From: Nocardia vinacea
Lineage (GTDB): Bacteria; Actinomycetota; Actinomycetes; Mycobacteriales; Mycobacteriaceae
NCBI RefSeq assembly: GCF_035920345.1
Contig: NZ_CP109149.1
Span: 1,364,001-1,428,000 of the forward strand
Length of the DNA: 64,000 bases
Direction of reading: 5' to 3'
Part shown: positions 1 to 8,595 of the stretch, in pieces
Position numbering within the stretch: position 1 is the first letter of the stretch
How the letters are laid out: each line of letters begins with the position of its first letter
The notes under the pieces: model-generated
Seen by the model: only the letters and a program-made list of their open reading frames with translations
The model's database searches: none
Told to the model about the DNA's origin: nothing
Made by a program: the position numbers and the translations under genes

Positions 1-133
1 CGCGGCACCGACCATGGCGGCATGGCGCAAGCGACTGTTCATCGCCACCTCCTACATCACCGCCGACGCCGCCGAATATTTCGGCCTGCCGGGTGAGCGG
101 ACGGTCATCATGGGTTCGCGCATCGAGGTGTGA
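1..133 (+). CDS. kup: Kup potassium transporter, C-terminal 43 residues (5' end outside window)
   Basis: The frame is open from the window edge to the TGA at 131-133. The visible tail (RKRLFIATSYITADAAEYFG, then LPGERTVIMGSRIEV) matches the cytoplasmic C-terminus of KUP/HAK/KT potassium uptake proteins, which end in a motif like FGLPxDRxVxMGxxxEV. KUP proteins are multi-pass plasma-membrane K+/H+ symporters, but the membrane part lies upstream of the window. No downstream co-directional gene is close, so this looks like the end of a transcription unit. Identification rests only on the short tail. Confidence 0.8.
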   Translation, partial: AAPTMAAWRKRLFIATSYITADAAEYFGLPGERTVIMGSRIEV

Positions 134-474
134 ACACGATCGAATCGGCCTCGCGGACATTCATCGGGACCGTAAGGGCGCCATCAGTATTGAGCCTGCC
201 GAACCCGGGCAGCACGTTCGCGCATCAGCGCCTGCGGTATTCGGTGAGGGTGGGTCTGGATCGGGTTACGGGCGGGCGTGGGCGAGGTATTCGGCCCACC
301 TGAGTTCGAGTTGGCGCTCGCGCATCTGCGTGTACCCGAATCGGTGTGACTGCGACTGTGGTGCCGTCACTAGGACGGCCCGGGACGGTAGCGGCGAGCG
401 GAGGCGGTCCGGACGTCGACTGCCAGGCCCGCTCAGTTGGCGGAGGCGAAGCGCCAACCGACGGAGGGGAAGCC
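134..474. other. Intergenic stretch without a recognised gene
   Basis: This lies between the kup stop and the stop of the convergent secreted-protein gene. A 34-codon reading frame on the minus strand (266-370, GTG start) encodes a peptide ending MRERQLELRWAEYLAHARP. Its composition is plausible for protein but I recognise no family and see no ribosome binding site, so it is not called. No strong hairpin was seen. Confidence 0.5.
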
Positions 475-987
475 CTAGCCGATGAACTGGCCGATGATCG
501 CACCGACCGCACAGCCGATGATGGCACCCACCAGGAAGAACCAGATCCCGATGAGAATGCCGATGACACAACCGATCACCTCGCCGACCTCGACGACGGC
601 GAAGACTCCCTGTGCCTGGTGCTGCCCGGGCACGGGGGCCGATGCCGGGGTCAGCGTCAATTCCGTGCCGGTGTTGTCCAGCGTCGGCGTGAGGTTGAAC
701 GTCTGCCCGGTCTGGGCCTGCAATGTCCTCGGAATGGTGCCGACGACGGTGCCGTCGTCCGCGGTCACGGTGACCGCGTCGGGGCCGAGCGTGAATCTGC
801 CGGAGGCCAGCCGGACCAGCGCGCTGGTGTGAACGGCGGCGAGGGTGGTGGTGTAGGCGACGGGGCCGGCGTTCGCGCCGACGGTGACGTCCGAGGCCAC
901 CCCGGCCTGACCGTTGGCCATGACAGTGGTTGTGCCGGTGGCCGCGATGGCCAGGATCGCAGTCGCCAGGAGCTTCTTGATCTGCAC
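475..987 (-). CDS. Secreted or membrane-anchored protein with glycine-rich hydrophobic C-terminus
   Basis: The 170-residue protein starts MQIKKLLATAILAIAATG, a clear signal peptide of about 25 residues. A middle beta-type domain (about residues 30-120) has repeated T/V-rich strands. The C-terminal 40 residues (from GVFAVVEVGEVIGC to GAIIGQFIG) form a strongly hydrophobic, glycine-zipper-like hairpin containing two Cys. It shares this architecture with the protein at 58741-59424, including a TxxDxxGxTLxLT-like segment before the hairpin, so the two are paralogs. I believe the family is a nocardial secreted family (possibly DUF8020); function is unknown. The hairpin could anchor the protein in the membrane or cell envelope. 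Confidence 0.75.
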   Translation of the reverse strand: MQIKKLLATAILAIAATGTTTVMANGQAGVASDVTVGANAGPVAYTTTLAAVHTSALVRLASGRFTLGPDAVTVTADDGTVVGTIPRTLQAQTGQTFNLTPTLDNTGTELTLTPASAPVPGQHQAQGVFAVVEVGEVIGCVIGILIGIWFFLVGAIIGCAVGAIIGQFIG

Positions 988-1314
988 CGCACTTCCATTC
1001 GTTCCGATTTTCGACGTTCCCAGACGAACGGCACTGAATAGGATCGCTCCCGGCTATCTTCTTGCCTTCGGACAATATCGCATGTCAGAGCAAATCATTG
1101 CCGCATACACCGCTCGTTAGCTATTTCATCGCAATCATTCTCCGGTGCGCGACGGCCCGTCGAGCCGGGCTACCGACGTGGAAATGCCCCATGTCGAGGT
1201 CACCTGAGACCGCACGGTAGCCGATGAGCGTGCATATCTCGGGCGGCGCGTGCGGACCCGGCACTACGCAGTACCGCCGATCGAGTTGCCCGCGCATGTC
1301 TTCGGCAATGTTCA
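988..1314. other. Intergenic stretch upstream of the secreted-protein gene
   Basis: This holds the presumed promoter region of the minus-strand gene starting at 987. The base composition around 1000-1130 is more AT-rich than its surroundings, as expected for a promoter. I see no recognisable coding sequence, and the reading frame at 1121-1348 has no family resemblance. Confidence 0.4.
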
Positions 1315-2207
1315 TCAGGGTCGGGCGGTGTGAGCGGAGTACTGCCATGCACCTTCACGCTCTAGCCAGGTGGTGAAATCCAGCAGTTCCGGATGGCATC
1401 GCCGCAGCGACACGATGTCGGCATTCCAGCCTCCGCCCTGGTTGGCGAACCGGTAGCCGGCGAGGGCGTCGGGGTCCTTGTCCGACAATGCTTCTCGTGG
1501 GATCGCTCGGTATTCGATCGGTTGTCCGAGGGACCGGCTCATGGCCTCGGTGATCTCGGTCATGGTCAGCTCGTCGCCCGCCAGTTCCACCGCGGCTCCG
1601 ATGTATTCGTCCGGGTGAGTGAAAGCCCGTGCAGCGAAGACACCGATGTCGGTACCCGCGATCAGCTGCACGGGAACGTCCGGATGAATGACATCGGTGA
1701 GTACTCCCTCGCGCAAGCCGAAGCGGGGGTCGAGCTGGTTCTCCATGAAGCGCACCGGGCGTAATGCGGTGGTCGGCAGGCCGAGCCGAGTCGAGTATCT
1801 CTCCAACTCCGCCTTGCTCTGCCAGCGGCGAATGCCGTGATCGGCGTCCGCAGCGCCGACCGAGGCGTAAACGAAGTGAGCAACCCCGCTGCCGCGGCTG
1901 CATCCGCGACATTGCGGCCGAGCCTCAGTTCATCGGCGACGGTGAAGCCGGGAGGTGTGCCAGGGTATCCCACGGTCGGTTGCACGCTGAACACCCCGTG
2001 AACACCCGCCGCCGCCGTATCCAGCGTGGTTCGGTCGCCCATATCGCCAGGCGCCAGTTCCGCACCCGCCTCTGCCAACACCCGAGCACCGGCCGTGTCC
2101 GGGTCACGCACCAGCGCACGCACCCGCCAACCCGCCGCCAGCAGTGCACGAGCCGTTGCGCCGCCCTGGGTGCCCGTCGCTCCGGTAACCAACACGATGT
2201 CCGACAT
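1315..2207 (-). pseudogene. NmrA-type NAD(P)-binding protein, split by a one-base frameshift
   Basis: The N-terminal part (start 2207) has the Rossmann start [16 protein letters not shown] and the NmrA-like segment [11 protein letters not shown]. From about 1884 the matching protein continues in another frame as [20 protein letters not shown], then [20 protein letters not shown], and runs to the TGA at 1315. The break sits in a C run at 1884-1887 (four bases; five would restore the frame). The repaired protein would be about 298 residues, normal for NmrA/HSCARG-type atypical SDRs, which sense or use NAD(P)H. A homopolymer indel could be a sequencing error rather than a mutation. It is divergent from the TetR gene at 2320 and shares its operator region. 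Confidence 0.8.
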
Positions 2208-2252
2208 CGCAGCCTCCTCGAGTAGCGCTGTTCGCCTGTATCGGCAATAAGT

Positions 2253-2300
2253 GGGGATTGTCCCCGTTTAACCGTCGGCTACGATACGGGGACTATCCCC
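2253..2300. promoter_or_regulatory. Pair of identical-type palindromic operators between nmrA-like and tetR genes
   Basis: Two copies of GGGGA-N3-TCCCCGTTT occur at 2253-2269 (centre TTG) and 2288-2304 (centre CTA), 35 bp apart centre to centre and in the same orientation. Each is a perfect 5-bp-arm inverted repeat with a conserved 3' GTTT. They sit in the 112-bp space between divergent genes. This is the usual place for TetR-family operators, so the TetR protein at 2320 probably controls both itself and the NmrA-like gene. Confidence 0.75.
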
Positions 2301-2319
2301 GTTTTGCAATCGGAGTGTA

Positions 2320-2889
2320 ATGACACCAGCCCCGAGTAGACCGGCTCGCGCCGACGCGCTGCGCAATTACGAGCGGCTCATCACCGCCGCCACCAATGCC
2401 TTCGCCGAACACGGCCCGCAGGTGCCGCTGGACGACATCGCACGCGCCGCCGGGGTCGGCAATGCCACGCTCTACCGCCATTTCCCGACCAGACAGGCAC
2501 TACTGGAAGCGGTCCACCACGACCACATAGAGGCACTGGTCCACCGAGCCGGCGACTTGGCCACGGCACACGCCCCCGCCGAGGCGCTCAGGTTGTGGCT
2601 CGACACCGTTGTCGCACAGGGCAGCGCCACCCGCGGCCTGGCGGCCTCGCTGCTCGCAGTCATAGGCACATCGACCGAATCTTGGTGCCGGAAAGAAATA
2701 TTCGCCACGGCAACCGGCCTTTTGCAGCGCGCTCAGGATGCGGGCGAGATCCGTTCCGGGCTGACCGCACCCCAGTTACTGAAGCTCGTCAACGCGATAG
2801 CCCTTGCCACTGAAGGAGATCCGGACCGAACCCAGCAAGCCCATACGCTGCTGGACTTCCTCTTCGACGGCCTTCGCATCCAAGCGTGA
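2320..2889 (+). CDS. TetR/AcrR family transcriptional regulator
   Basis: The 189-residue protein has an N-terminal TetR helix-turn-helix at about residues 18-62 (AATNAFAEHGPQVPLDDIAR, then AAGVGNATLYRHFPTRQALL). The rest is a helical ligand-binding domain without a family-specific signature. It likely represses the divergent NmrA-like gene through the twin GGGGA-N3-TCCCC palindromes directly upstream. ATG 2320 is the first start after the second palindrome. Length is normal for TetR proteins. The ligand cannot be read from sequence; similar pairs often respond to electrophiles or redox stress (inference). Confidence 0.88.
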   Translation: MTPAPSRPARADALRNYERLITAATNAFAEHGPQVPLDDIARAAGVGNATLYRHFPTRQALLEAVHHDHIEALVHRAGDLATAHAPAEALRLWLDTVVAQGSATRGLAASLLAVIGTSTESWCRKEIFATATGLLQRAQDAGEIRSGLTAPQLLKLVNAIALATEGDPDRTQQAHTLLDFLFDGLRIQA

Positions 2890-3037
2890 CACTGTGCACG
2901 CGACAGACCTGTGCGCAACTCGAACGGACTGGCCGAACGTTCGCCGATGCCGCTGATCGCGCTGTTCGGAATGGCACATACGGCGCGGCCCGGCCCGGGA
3001 TAGAACGGTCCTGGCCGGGCGGGGATTGGTGTGCCGG

Positions 3038-3212
3038 TCAGTTCGCCACGTTGTCGAATGTGCCGGCCTGGTAGGAGCCGCCTGTGGTCTTGGTGATCAC
3101 CAGCAGCCGGTTGCGGCGTTGGTCATGGCGACCAGGTAGACCAGTGCGGCGATCTGGTCATCGTCGTAGTGCTTGCGCACCAGGAACTCCCGCCGACTCA
3201 CAGCAAAGATCT
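3038..3212 (-). pseudogene. AhpD-like (carboxymuconolactone decarboxylase family) C-terminal remnant, frameshifted
   Basis: On the minus strand the sequence reads REFLVRKHYDDDQIAALVYL then VAMTNA, a typical C-terminal segment of AhpD-like proteins. After one frameshift near 3110 it continues NRLLVITKTTGGSYQAGTFD then NVAN and a stop at 3038-3040. The N-terminal two thirds, including the CxxC region expected in this family, is absent upstream. It is therefore a truncated and frameshifted relic of about 55 codons. Confidence 0.75.
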
Positions 3213-3309
3213 CACCGTGACGGACATCGCCTTCGACTCAGCAATTGGGCGGGAAACATCCTCTTCTGCCGCTGTGCGCGCTGAGCGGAGCGGCTTGCGC
3301 GGTACCTCG

Positions 3310-3328
3310 GAAGATCAACGGGCAGAGC
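3310..3328 (+). repeat. Copy 1 of a 19-bp exact dispersed repeat
   Basis: GAAGATCAACGGGCAGAGC occurs here and again at 5215-5233. Both copies lie in gene-free DNA and are embedded in about 60 bp of weaker similarity. The surrounding stretch 3213-3517 contains no gene that I recognise. Confidence 0.7.
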
Positions 3329-3517
3329 GTCGTACGACCGCCCGCAGTGCGCTTAAGTAGCCGATGAGCGATTGGAATGTAGGCCCGCCCTGGACCGCAC
3401 CGACGGTAGTGGCCGAGGCAGGCTTGGCGGCGTCGCCCACGTGGTCGCCGGGTTCCCTTTTGCTGCAAGTGTTTTCGATGCCGCCATTGTGAGCGTTTTC
3501 TGGAGGCTAGAGCTCGA

Positions 3518-4336
3518 TCAGCCGATCGGTGGTGCGAGGTATTCCAGCGCGTAACCGTCGCCGGAGGCGGTTACGCGGGCGATGCCGGGTGAGTCGAGGT
3601 GGGCTCCGGCTACGAAGTGGTCTGGTTGGGTCAGTTGGTCGAGGAGGGCCGCTCGCGCGGCGCGGGCCTGGGACTGGTTGCCGTCGAACTCCCAGGACAC
3701 GTTCGGCTGATCGAATTGCAGCGTGGGAACGTGCACGGTGTCACCCCAGACGAGAAGGTGGCCGGTGCCGCTGCTGACGTCATAGACGGTGTGACCGGGG
3801 GTGTGGCCCGGTGTCGGGACCGCGGTGGTCCAGTCGTTGATTGCGACCTTCTCCGACATGGGGACGACCCGCTCGCGGATCGGCTTGAGCCGCCCTGTGA
3901 ACACCGAGGTGTCGCCCGCACCGATCCACACGCGCTCGAGTTCGGGAAACGCCTCTGAACCGTCCGGCGCGATCAGCCCACTCACGTGATCTTCGTGGTT
4001 GTGGGTGATGGCTACGTCGGTGATCCGCGCGCGGTCGATTCCCGCTTCGTCGAGTGCGTCGTAGATCAATCCCATGGTGGGGTCGTGCCAGTTGTCGGAC
4101 GCGCCGGTGTCGATGAGAACCGACCGTGTGCCATCGGTGACGAAGAAGGCGTTGACCGACAGCCGCAAGTTGTCGCCGACCAGCGGCACGGCGGCTGGCA
4201 GCTCGTCGAGCGTGCGCCCTTCCTCGTCACGGAGCCGGGTCGGCGGCATGTCGATGTACCCGTCTCGCAACGAGACCATTTGCAGTTCGCCGAACTCGAA
4301 CATGGCATGGTGCTGGCCACTCGAGATCAAACGCAT
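3518..4336 (-). CDS. MBL-fold metallo-hydrolase
   Basis: The 272-residue protein carries the metallo-beta-lactamase zinc motif HNHEDH at residues 112-117, further ligands in TPGHTPGHT (H178) and GDT (D199), and a late GAH. This pattern fits lactonase/glyoxalase-II-type hydrolases such as quorum-quenching or parathion-hydrolase-like members; the substrate is not readable. I chose ATG 4336 because the family-like sequence (RLISSGQHHAMFEFGELQMV) begins there; the open frame continues upstream without similarity. It is divergent from an XRE/cupin regulator at 4446 that probably controls it. Confidence 0.85.
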   Translation of the reverse strand: MRLISSGQHHAMFEFGELQMVSLRDGYIDMPPTRLRDEEGRTLDELPAAVPLVGDNLRLSVNAFFVTDGTRSVLIDTGASDNWHDPTMGLIYDALDEAGIDRARITDVAITHNHEDHVSGLIAPDGSEAFPELERVWIGAGDTSVFTGRLKPIRERVVPMSEKVAINDWTTAVPTPGHTPGHTVYDVSSGTGHLLVWGDTVHVPTLQFDQPNVSWEFDGNQSQARAARAALLDQLTQPDHFVAGAHLDSPGIARVTASGDGYALEYLAPPIG

Positions 4337-4377
4337 GGAACCTCCATCGGGTTGAGCGCCTATCGTCTGTCTTTGAT

Positions 4378-4394
4378 AGAAGACTAGATCTTCT
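4378..4394. promoter_or_regulatory. Inverted repeat between MBL hydrolase and XRE/cupin regulator
   Basis: AGAAGA-N5-TCTTCT spans 4378-4394 in an AT-rich 109-bp divergent intergenic region, followed by TTCTTTAGAAGAA, which partly repeats the same arms. It is a likely operator for the XRE/cupin protein encoded at 4446. Confidence 0.5.
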
Positions 4395-4445
4395 TTAGAA
4401 GAAATATACTGTGGGCGGCGAGATACCGATCGATCGAGGAGCACG

Positions 4446-5054
4446 GTGGTCGAACACGACGGAACCGCGACCGAACCACAGCACGGTGACGACCTGGCGG
4501 GCGACTTCGGCGGTAACGTGCGGCGACGCCGCGAGGAGGCGGGCCTGACGCTGGAACAGCTGTCCACGCGGTCGTCGGTCAGCCGGGCGATGCTGTCCAA
4601 GGTCGAACGCGGTGAGAAGAGCCCGACGATCGGCGTCGCGTCCAGGATCGCCCACGCGCTCGACGCGTCGCTCTCGGAGCTGATCGGTGGGGCAGCCGCT
4701 GCCGCCTCCGGTGCGGCCGTGGTCCTGCGCAAGAACGACCGCCCCGTTTTCCGTGACCCGGAAACCGGCTTCGAGCGGCACATGGTGTCAGCGGCACCGG
4801 GTGCGGGAACAGGCGAGATGGTCCTCCACTACCTCCCCGCACAGGTATCCACCGGGTTGTTGCCCGCGTATCCGCCGGGCACGGAGAAACAACTCGTGGT
4901 GCTCGAAGGCACCCTCACCGTCTTGATCGGCGGTATGAGCGAGACCCTGAACACCGGCGACTCCCTGTTCTTCCGGGCCGACGCGGACCACGGCTTCGCC
5001 AACCGAACGAACGCTCCCTGCGAATACATCATGGTCATCTCGAGCAGAACCTAA
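4446..5054 (+). CDS. XRE-family regulator with C-terminal cupin sensor domain
   Basis: The 202-residue protein has an N-terminal Cro/CI helix-turn-helix at about residues 18-75 (VRRRREEAGLTLEQLSTRSS, VSRAMLSKVERGEKSPTIGV) and a C-terminal cupin at about residues 125-200 (TEKQLVVLEGTLTVLIGG, LNTGDSLFFRADADHGFANR). This two-domain layout is typical of small-molecule-responsive regulators such as PuuR or SutR. GTG 4446 is chosen because CGAGGAG lies 4-10 nt upstream. The divergent MBL hydrolase is the likely target. Confidence 0.88.
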   Translation: MVEHDGTATEPQHGDDLAGDFGGNVRRRREEAGLTLEQLSTRSSVSRAMLSKVERGEKSPTIGVASRIAHALDASLSELIGGAAAAASGAAVVLRKNDRPVFRDPETGFERHMVSAAPGAGTGEMVLHYLPAQVSTGLLPAYPPGTEKQLVVLEGTLTVLIGGMSETLNTGDSLFFRADADHGFANRTNAPCEYIMVISSRT

Positions 5055-5214
5055 ATGGCCCGGATCCGAATAGCTGGCACGAAACGGTGGGCAGCCGCAT
5101 ACGAGGGAGCATCCCACCGGGCACCTGGATCAAATCCTGGCCGGGACCTGATCCTGACACCAGTCTCCAACCAGCTGCAACCCGCGCATTCCGAAGCAGC
5201 CGCGCGGGCCTGCC

Positions 5215-5233
5215 GAAGATCAACGGGCAGAGC
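5215..5233 (+). repeat. Copy 2 of a 19-bp exact dispersed repeat
   Basis: GAAGATCAACGGGCAGAGC is identical to 3310-3328. The copies lie 1.9 kb apart and flank the MBL hydrolase/XRE pair. The gene-free stretch around it (5055-5331) holds nothing else that I recognise. Confidence 0.7.
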
Positions 5234-5331
5234 ACCGTTCGGCCGCTGGCGATGCACTATGCCGATATGCGCGCACGATATCGTCGTTCTACCGGCACGG
5301 GATCGCTATGGTTTGCGCTGTGGCCCTGCTA

Positions 5332-6072
5332 GTGCACCTGACACCGGAGAAGAACGCTCGGCGAATCCGCCGTGCGGGCATCACAGCGCGTGGCTTTGGG
5401 CGCGGAGTGTTCTGTATGCCGGTGATGCCGTCCTATGTGCTGTCGCATCAATGGTTGCGCGAGCTGCGCCGCGGCGGGCAGCGGCTGATCATCGCGGTGA
5501 ATTTCCGGGTACCCGACGACGAACCCGTCCTCGTTGGACACTACTCGGCCGCCAGCACGGAAATGACTGTGGCCGAGGCCGTTTCGGTGATTCTTCACGC
5601 CGAGGACGCGCGCGGATACCAGATCGTCGTACCTCGTTCGATCGCCCCCGCCGAGCTGCATCGAGTTCGGCATGTACGACAGGTGACGGGGTGGCGGTAT
5701 CACCCGAACGCGCACGGTCGCCCGCCCTGTGCCTGTCCTGCGTGCCTGGGACCTGGAGAATTCAAGGCCGCCGACCTTCGCCGCCGGTTCCCCACCGAAC
5801 CCCCGGAGCTCACGAAACCTCAACTGCTGGACCAATTGCGTAACGCGGGCAACGATGACGAGCTGATCGACGCCCTCTACGGCTTGGGCCGTCGTAGTCG
5901 TGGTGATGTCGCCGACATCGCGCACCTGCTCGACCATGCCAACCCCGAGGTCCGTCACGCTCTCGCGTTGGCATTGCACAGTTACCGTGGCAGCGAGGCC
6001 CGCCGACTGGTGGCCCTCTTGGCCGCCGATCCCGATGCCGAAGTACGTGACGCGGCGACGACGCGACCATAG
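5332..6072 (+). CDS. HEAT-repeat domain protein
   Basis: The 246-residue protein has a conserved N-terminal domain (VHLTPEKNARRIRRAGI, GVFCMPVMPSYVLSHQWLRE). A Cys-rich patch (CACPACLG) follows near residue 140. The C-terminal third contains helical HEAT/PBS-lyase-like repeats (DVADIAHLLDHANPEVRHAL, then ADPDAEVRDAA). I recall similar actinobacterial proteins annotated only as HEAT-repeat proteins; the function is unknown, probably protein-protein binding. GTG 5332 begins the family-like sequence; an in-frame ATG at 5308 is the alternative. Confidence 0.65.
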   Translation: MHLTPEKNARRIRRAGITARGFGRGVFCMPVMPSYVLSHQWLRELRRGGQRLIIAVNFRVPDDEPVLVGHYSAASTEMTVAEAVSVILHAEDARGYQIVVPRSIAPAELHRVRHVRQVTGWRYHPNAHGRPPCACPACLGPGEFKAADLRRRFPTEPPELTKPQLLDQLRNAGNDDELIDALYGLGRRSRGDVADIAHLLDHANPEVRHALALALHSYRGSEARRLVALLAADPDAEVRDAATTRP

Positions 6073-6291
6073 CCATCCGCGGACCTTGCTACGACCAAAG
6101 ATCAGCGACTCAACCATGGCGGGAGTTCGCAACAATCGCATCGTCGGCTCGAAGAAGAACACGGCCTGAACGTGCCAGCGGTCCCGACGCGCGGTAATGC
6201 CGCGTGGAGCGCGTTCTCGAAACGTCCGCAACTGCCGATTTCAGTGTGCGGCGCGTGCCAGACGGGCCGTGACGCTTCAAACAATGATCTT

Positions 6292-6606
6292 TCATGGAAG
6301 TGATTCACCAGACTGCCAAGTGATCGGAGAGGGCACCCTCGATTCTGCCGTGATCCGCGCCTCATCAACCGAACGGTGCGGCCCGGAATCAGGCCAGAAT
6401 GACGCATCGTTGTGGAGGACTTTGAACGACACGTAATAGGAATGCCCGGCCGAATCAAGGAACGGCTCCTCGCCCACCGCGAGTGTGCCCTCTTCTCGGG
6501 CCACCTCGTACCAGAAGTCGTAGTCGAGACGGACGACGAACACCGGCACGAGAACGACGTCGGCATACAGCCACGAACCCGTAGCGACGATCTCCCGGCC
6601 GTTCAT
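6292..6606 (-). CDS. Small uncharacterised protein
   Basis: The 104-residue frame (start MNGREIVATGSWLYADVVLV) has protein-like composition, with a beta-rich N-terminal half and aromatic residues (DYDFWYEVAREEGTLAVGEE). I recognise no family. No clear ribosome binding site precedes ATG 6606. It stands alone between gene-poor stretches, so it may be a real orphan gene or a relic. Confidence 0.5.
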   Translation of the reverse strand: MNGREIVATGSWLYADVVLVPVFVVRLDYDFWYEVAREEGTLAVGEEPFLDSAGHSYYVSFKVLHNDASFWPDSGPHRSVDEARITAESRVPSPITWQSGESLP

Positions 6607-6725
6607 GATGACCAGATGCTATGCGGGGGTTGGGGGACACTCGTTTCGGCGCCTGGCCAACGTCCTATATTGCCGCGACCCGCGCGTTCGGGAACGTCCG
6701 CATCTGCCGCTTATCGAGCGGTTTT

Positions 6726-7193
6726 CTACTGGTCATGATCGGTGCAGACCTCGAGGACACTGTGAGCAACCATGTCGTCGAGCACGTACATCGGGACGAG
6801 AAGCAGCGACGGTGTGGCGTTGGGAGCAACCATCAGCACGCGGGGTGCCGATCTCGGCGCCCACGAGGTGCCGCAGTTCCGCCGGCAGCCGAAGGTGGCC
6901 CTTCCTCGTCACCGTGGCAGAGCCGTCCACGCTGGGGGACAGGACCGCCTATTCCGCCGCTGGATACGCCAGCCGAGGCGATCACCCGGCTCCCAGACCC
7001 GTGAGGCGACCAGCTCACGGTCCATGATCTGTCCATGCGTATCGACTGGACGCAACGAGTACTCGGCCGCGTCCGGGCGATGAGGGGTGAGCGGCAGCTC
7101 GGCCATGTCTCGTGCCGCGGCTCCCGGATGCTTGACGGCTTGGCCGGGCCCCTCGGACCTGTGTGGAATCGCAGGCGGGACAGTTCTTGTCAT
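6726..7193 (-). pseudogene. AbrB/SpoVT-like DNA-binding protein, broken by two frameshifts and a stop
   Basis: From ATG 7193 the frame reads MTRTVPPAIPHRSEG, then DTHGQIMDRELVASRVWEPG and DRLG. After a shift near 6978 it continues LAYPAAE-stop-AVLSPSV (TAG at 6949-6951), then DGSATVTRKGHLRLPAELRH, LVGAEIGTP. After a second shift near 6850 it ends VLMVAPNATPSLLLVPMYVL, DDMVAHSVLEV and a stop at 6726-6728. The order GHLRLPAxxRxxxG-x-VLxxAxP-x-LLxVxP-x-LDxMVA is typical of actinobacterial AbrB/MazE/SpoVT-type proteins that often accompany integrase genes. Three lesions mark it as a decaying gene, not a single sequencing error. Confidence 0.75.
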
Positions 7194-7281
7194 ATGCCGC
7201 GCCTCCAGCCGCGCAGGCGTCGCAATCGGGCTATGGTGCCAATGTGCTGTTCTATCCAGGTTCGAAGGGGGAATTTGCCCC

Positions 7282-8595
7282 ATGAGCGGGTCAGATCACG
7301 TCTTCTATCCCTGGAGCGCCCAGGCGACCCTGAATCCGGTACCGATCGTCGGCGCGTCGGGCTCGTGGTTCTGGGAGGAGAGCGGCAAACGCTACCTCGA
7401 CTTCTCCTCCCAACTGGTGAATGTCAATATCGGCCACCAACATCCGGATATTGTCGCGGCCATTATCGATCAGGCACAGAAACTCGCGACCATCTCGCCG
7501 ACCGTCGGCAACGAGGCGCGCAGCGAACTGGCCCGGCTGATCGTGGAACGCGCGCCGGGCGAGCTGAACCGGATTCTGTTCACCACCGGCGGTGCGGAGG
7601 CCGTCGAACATGCGGTGCGGTTGGCCCGCAGCTACACCGGACGCACCAAAATGCTTGCCGCCTATCGCTCCTATCACGGCGGCACCGGTGTTGCGATCGG
7701 GTTGACCGGTGAGCCGCGGCGCTGGGGTGCCGAGCCGACCAATGTCGACGTGGTCCGCTTCTTCGGGCCGTACCCCTACCGATCCCCTTGGGGCACAAGC
7801 ACTCCCGAAGAAGAGACGACGGCGGCGCTGAACCACCTGCGCCAGGTCATCGAATTGGAAGGGCCGCAACACATTGCGGGCCTGATCCTGGAGACGGTGG
7901 TCGGCACCAACGGTGTGCTCGTGCCGCCGCCGGGCTATCTCGCCGGTGTCCGGGAACTGTGCGACGAATTCGGCATCGTCTATATCGCCGATGAGGTGAT
8001 GGTTGGATTCGGCCGGGTCGGTGAGTGGTTCGCGGTCCAGGCCTTCGATGTCGCACCCGATATCATCACCTTTGCCAAGGGCGTGAACTCCGGTTATGTT
8101 CCGCTCGGCGGTGTGCTGATGGCCGAACGGATCGCGCAGCGCTACGACAATACGGTGTATCCCGGCGGACTCACCTACGCCGGACATCCCCTCGCCTGTG
8201 CCGCGGGCATCGCCTCGATCAATGTCTTCGAACGCGACGGCATCCTCGACCATGTGCGCACGGTCGGCGTGGATGTACTCGGAAAGGGTCTGGCGGAGTT
8301 GGCGTCTCGGCATCCGAGCGTCGGCGAGGCGCGCGGCCTCGGCTTCTTCTGGGCACTGGAGTTGGTGCGCGATCCACACACCCGCGAGCCGCTGATCCCG
8401 TTCGCGGCCGCCGGCTCCGCCGCCGAACCGATGAACCGGGTCACCGCCGCCGCCAAGGAGCGCGGGCTGTGGCCGTTCAATGCCGGTAACCGCTTCCAGA
8501 TCGCGCCGCCGCTGACCACCTCGGCCGACGAACTGCGCACGGGGCTGGAGATCGTCGACGAGGTGTTGGAGGTCGCCGACGAATACGTGGGGTGA
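7282..8595 (+). CDS. Class III pyridoxal-phosphate aminotransferase
   Basis: The 437-residue protein has the full class III aminotransferase fold. The cofactor-binding TTGGAEAVEHAVRLAR lies near residues 101-116 and YRSYHGG at 128-134. The signature IVYIADEVMVGFGRVGEWF includes D237, and the Schiff-base lysine is K266 in TFAKGVNSGY. It transfers an amino group from an omega- or alpha-amine to a keto acid; relatives include beta-alanine:pyruvate and taurine-type aminotransferases, and substrate is not readable. ATG 7282 follows a purine-rich GAAGGGGG. The stop overlaps the region upstream of the glycosyltransferase at 8676. Confidence 0.92.
   Translation: MSGSDHVFYPWSAQATLNPVPIVGASGSWFWEESGKRYLDFSSQLVNVNIGHQHPDIVAAIIDQAQKLATISPTVGNEARSELARLIVERAPGELNRILFTTGGAEAVEHAVRLARSYTGRTKMLAAYRSYHGGTGVAIGLTGEPRRWGAEPTNVDVVRFFGPYPYRSPWGTSTPEEETTAALNHLRQVIELEGPQHIAGLILETVVGTNGVLVPPPGYLAGVRELCDEFGIVYIADEVMVGFGRVGEWFAVQAFDVAPDIITFAKGVNSGYVPLGGVLMAERIAQRYDNTVYPGGLTYAGHPLACAAGIASINVFERDGILDHVRTVGVDVLGKGLAELASRHPSVGEARGLGFFWALELVRDPHTREPLIPFAAAGSAAEPMNRVTAAAKERGLWPFNAGNRFQIAPPLTTSADELRTGLEIVDEVLEVADEYVG

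Noticed and set aside
266..370. 34-codon minus-strand frame with a plausible peptide
   Set aside because: No ribosome binding site, no family, and too short to support alone.
1121..1348. 75-codon minus-strand frame downstream of the NmrA-like gene
   Set aside because: No family resemblance and it overlaps the end of the better supported NmrA-like gene.
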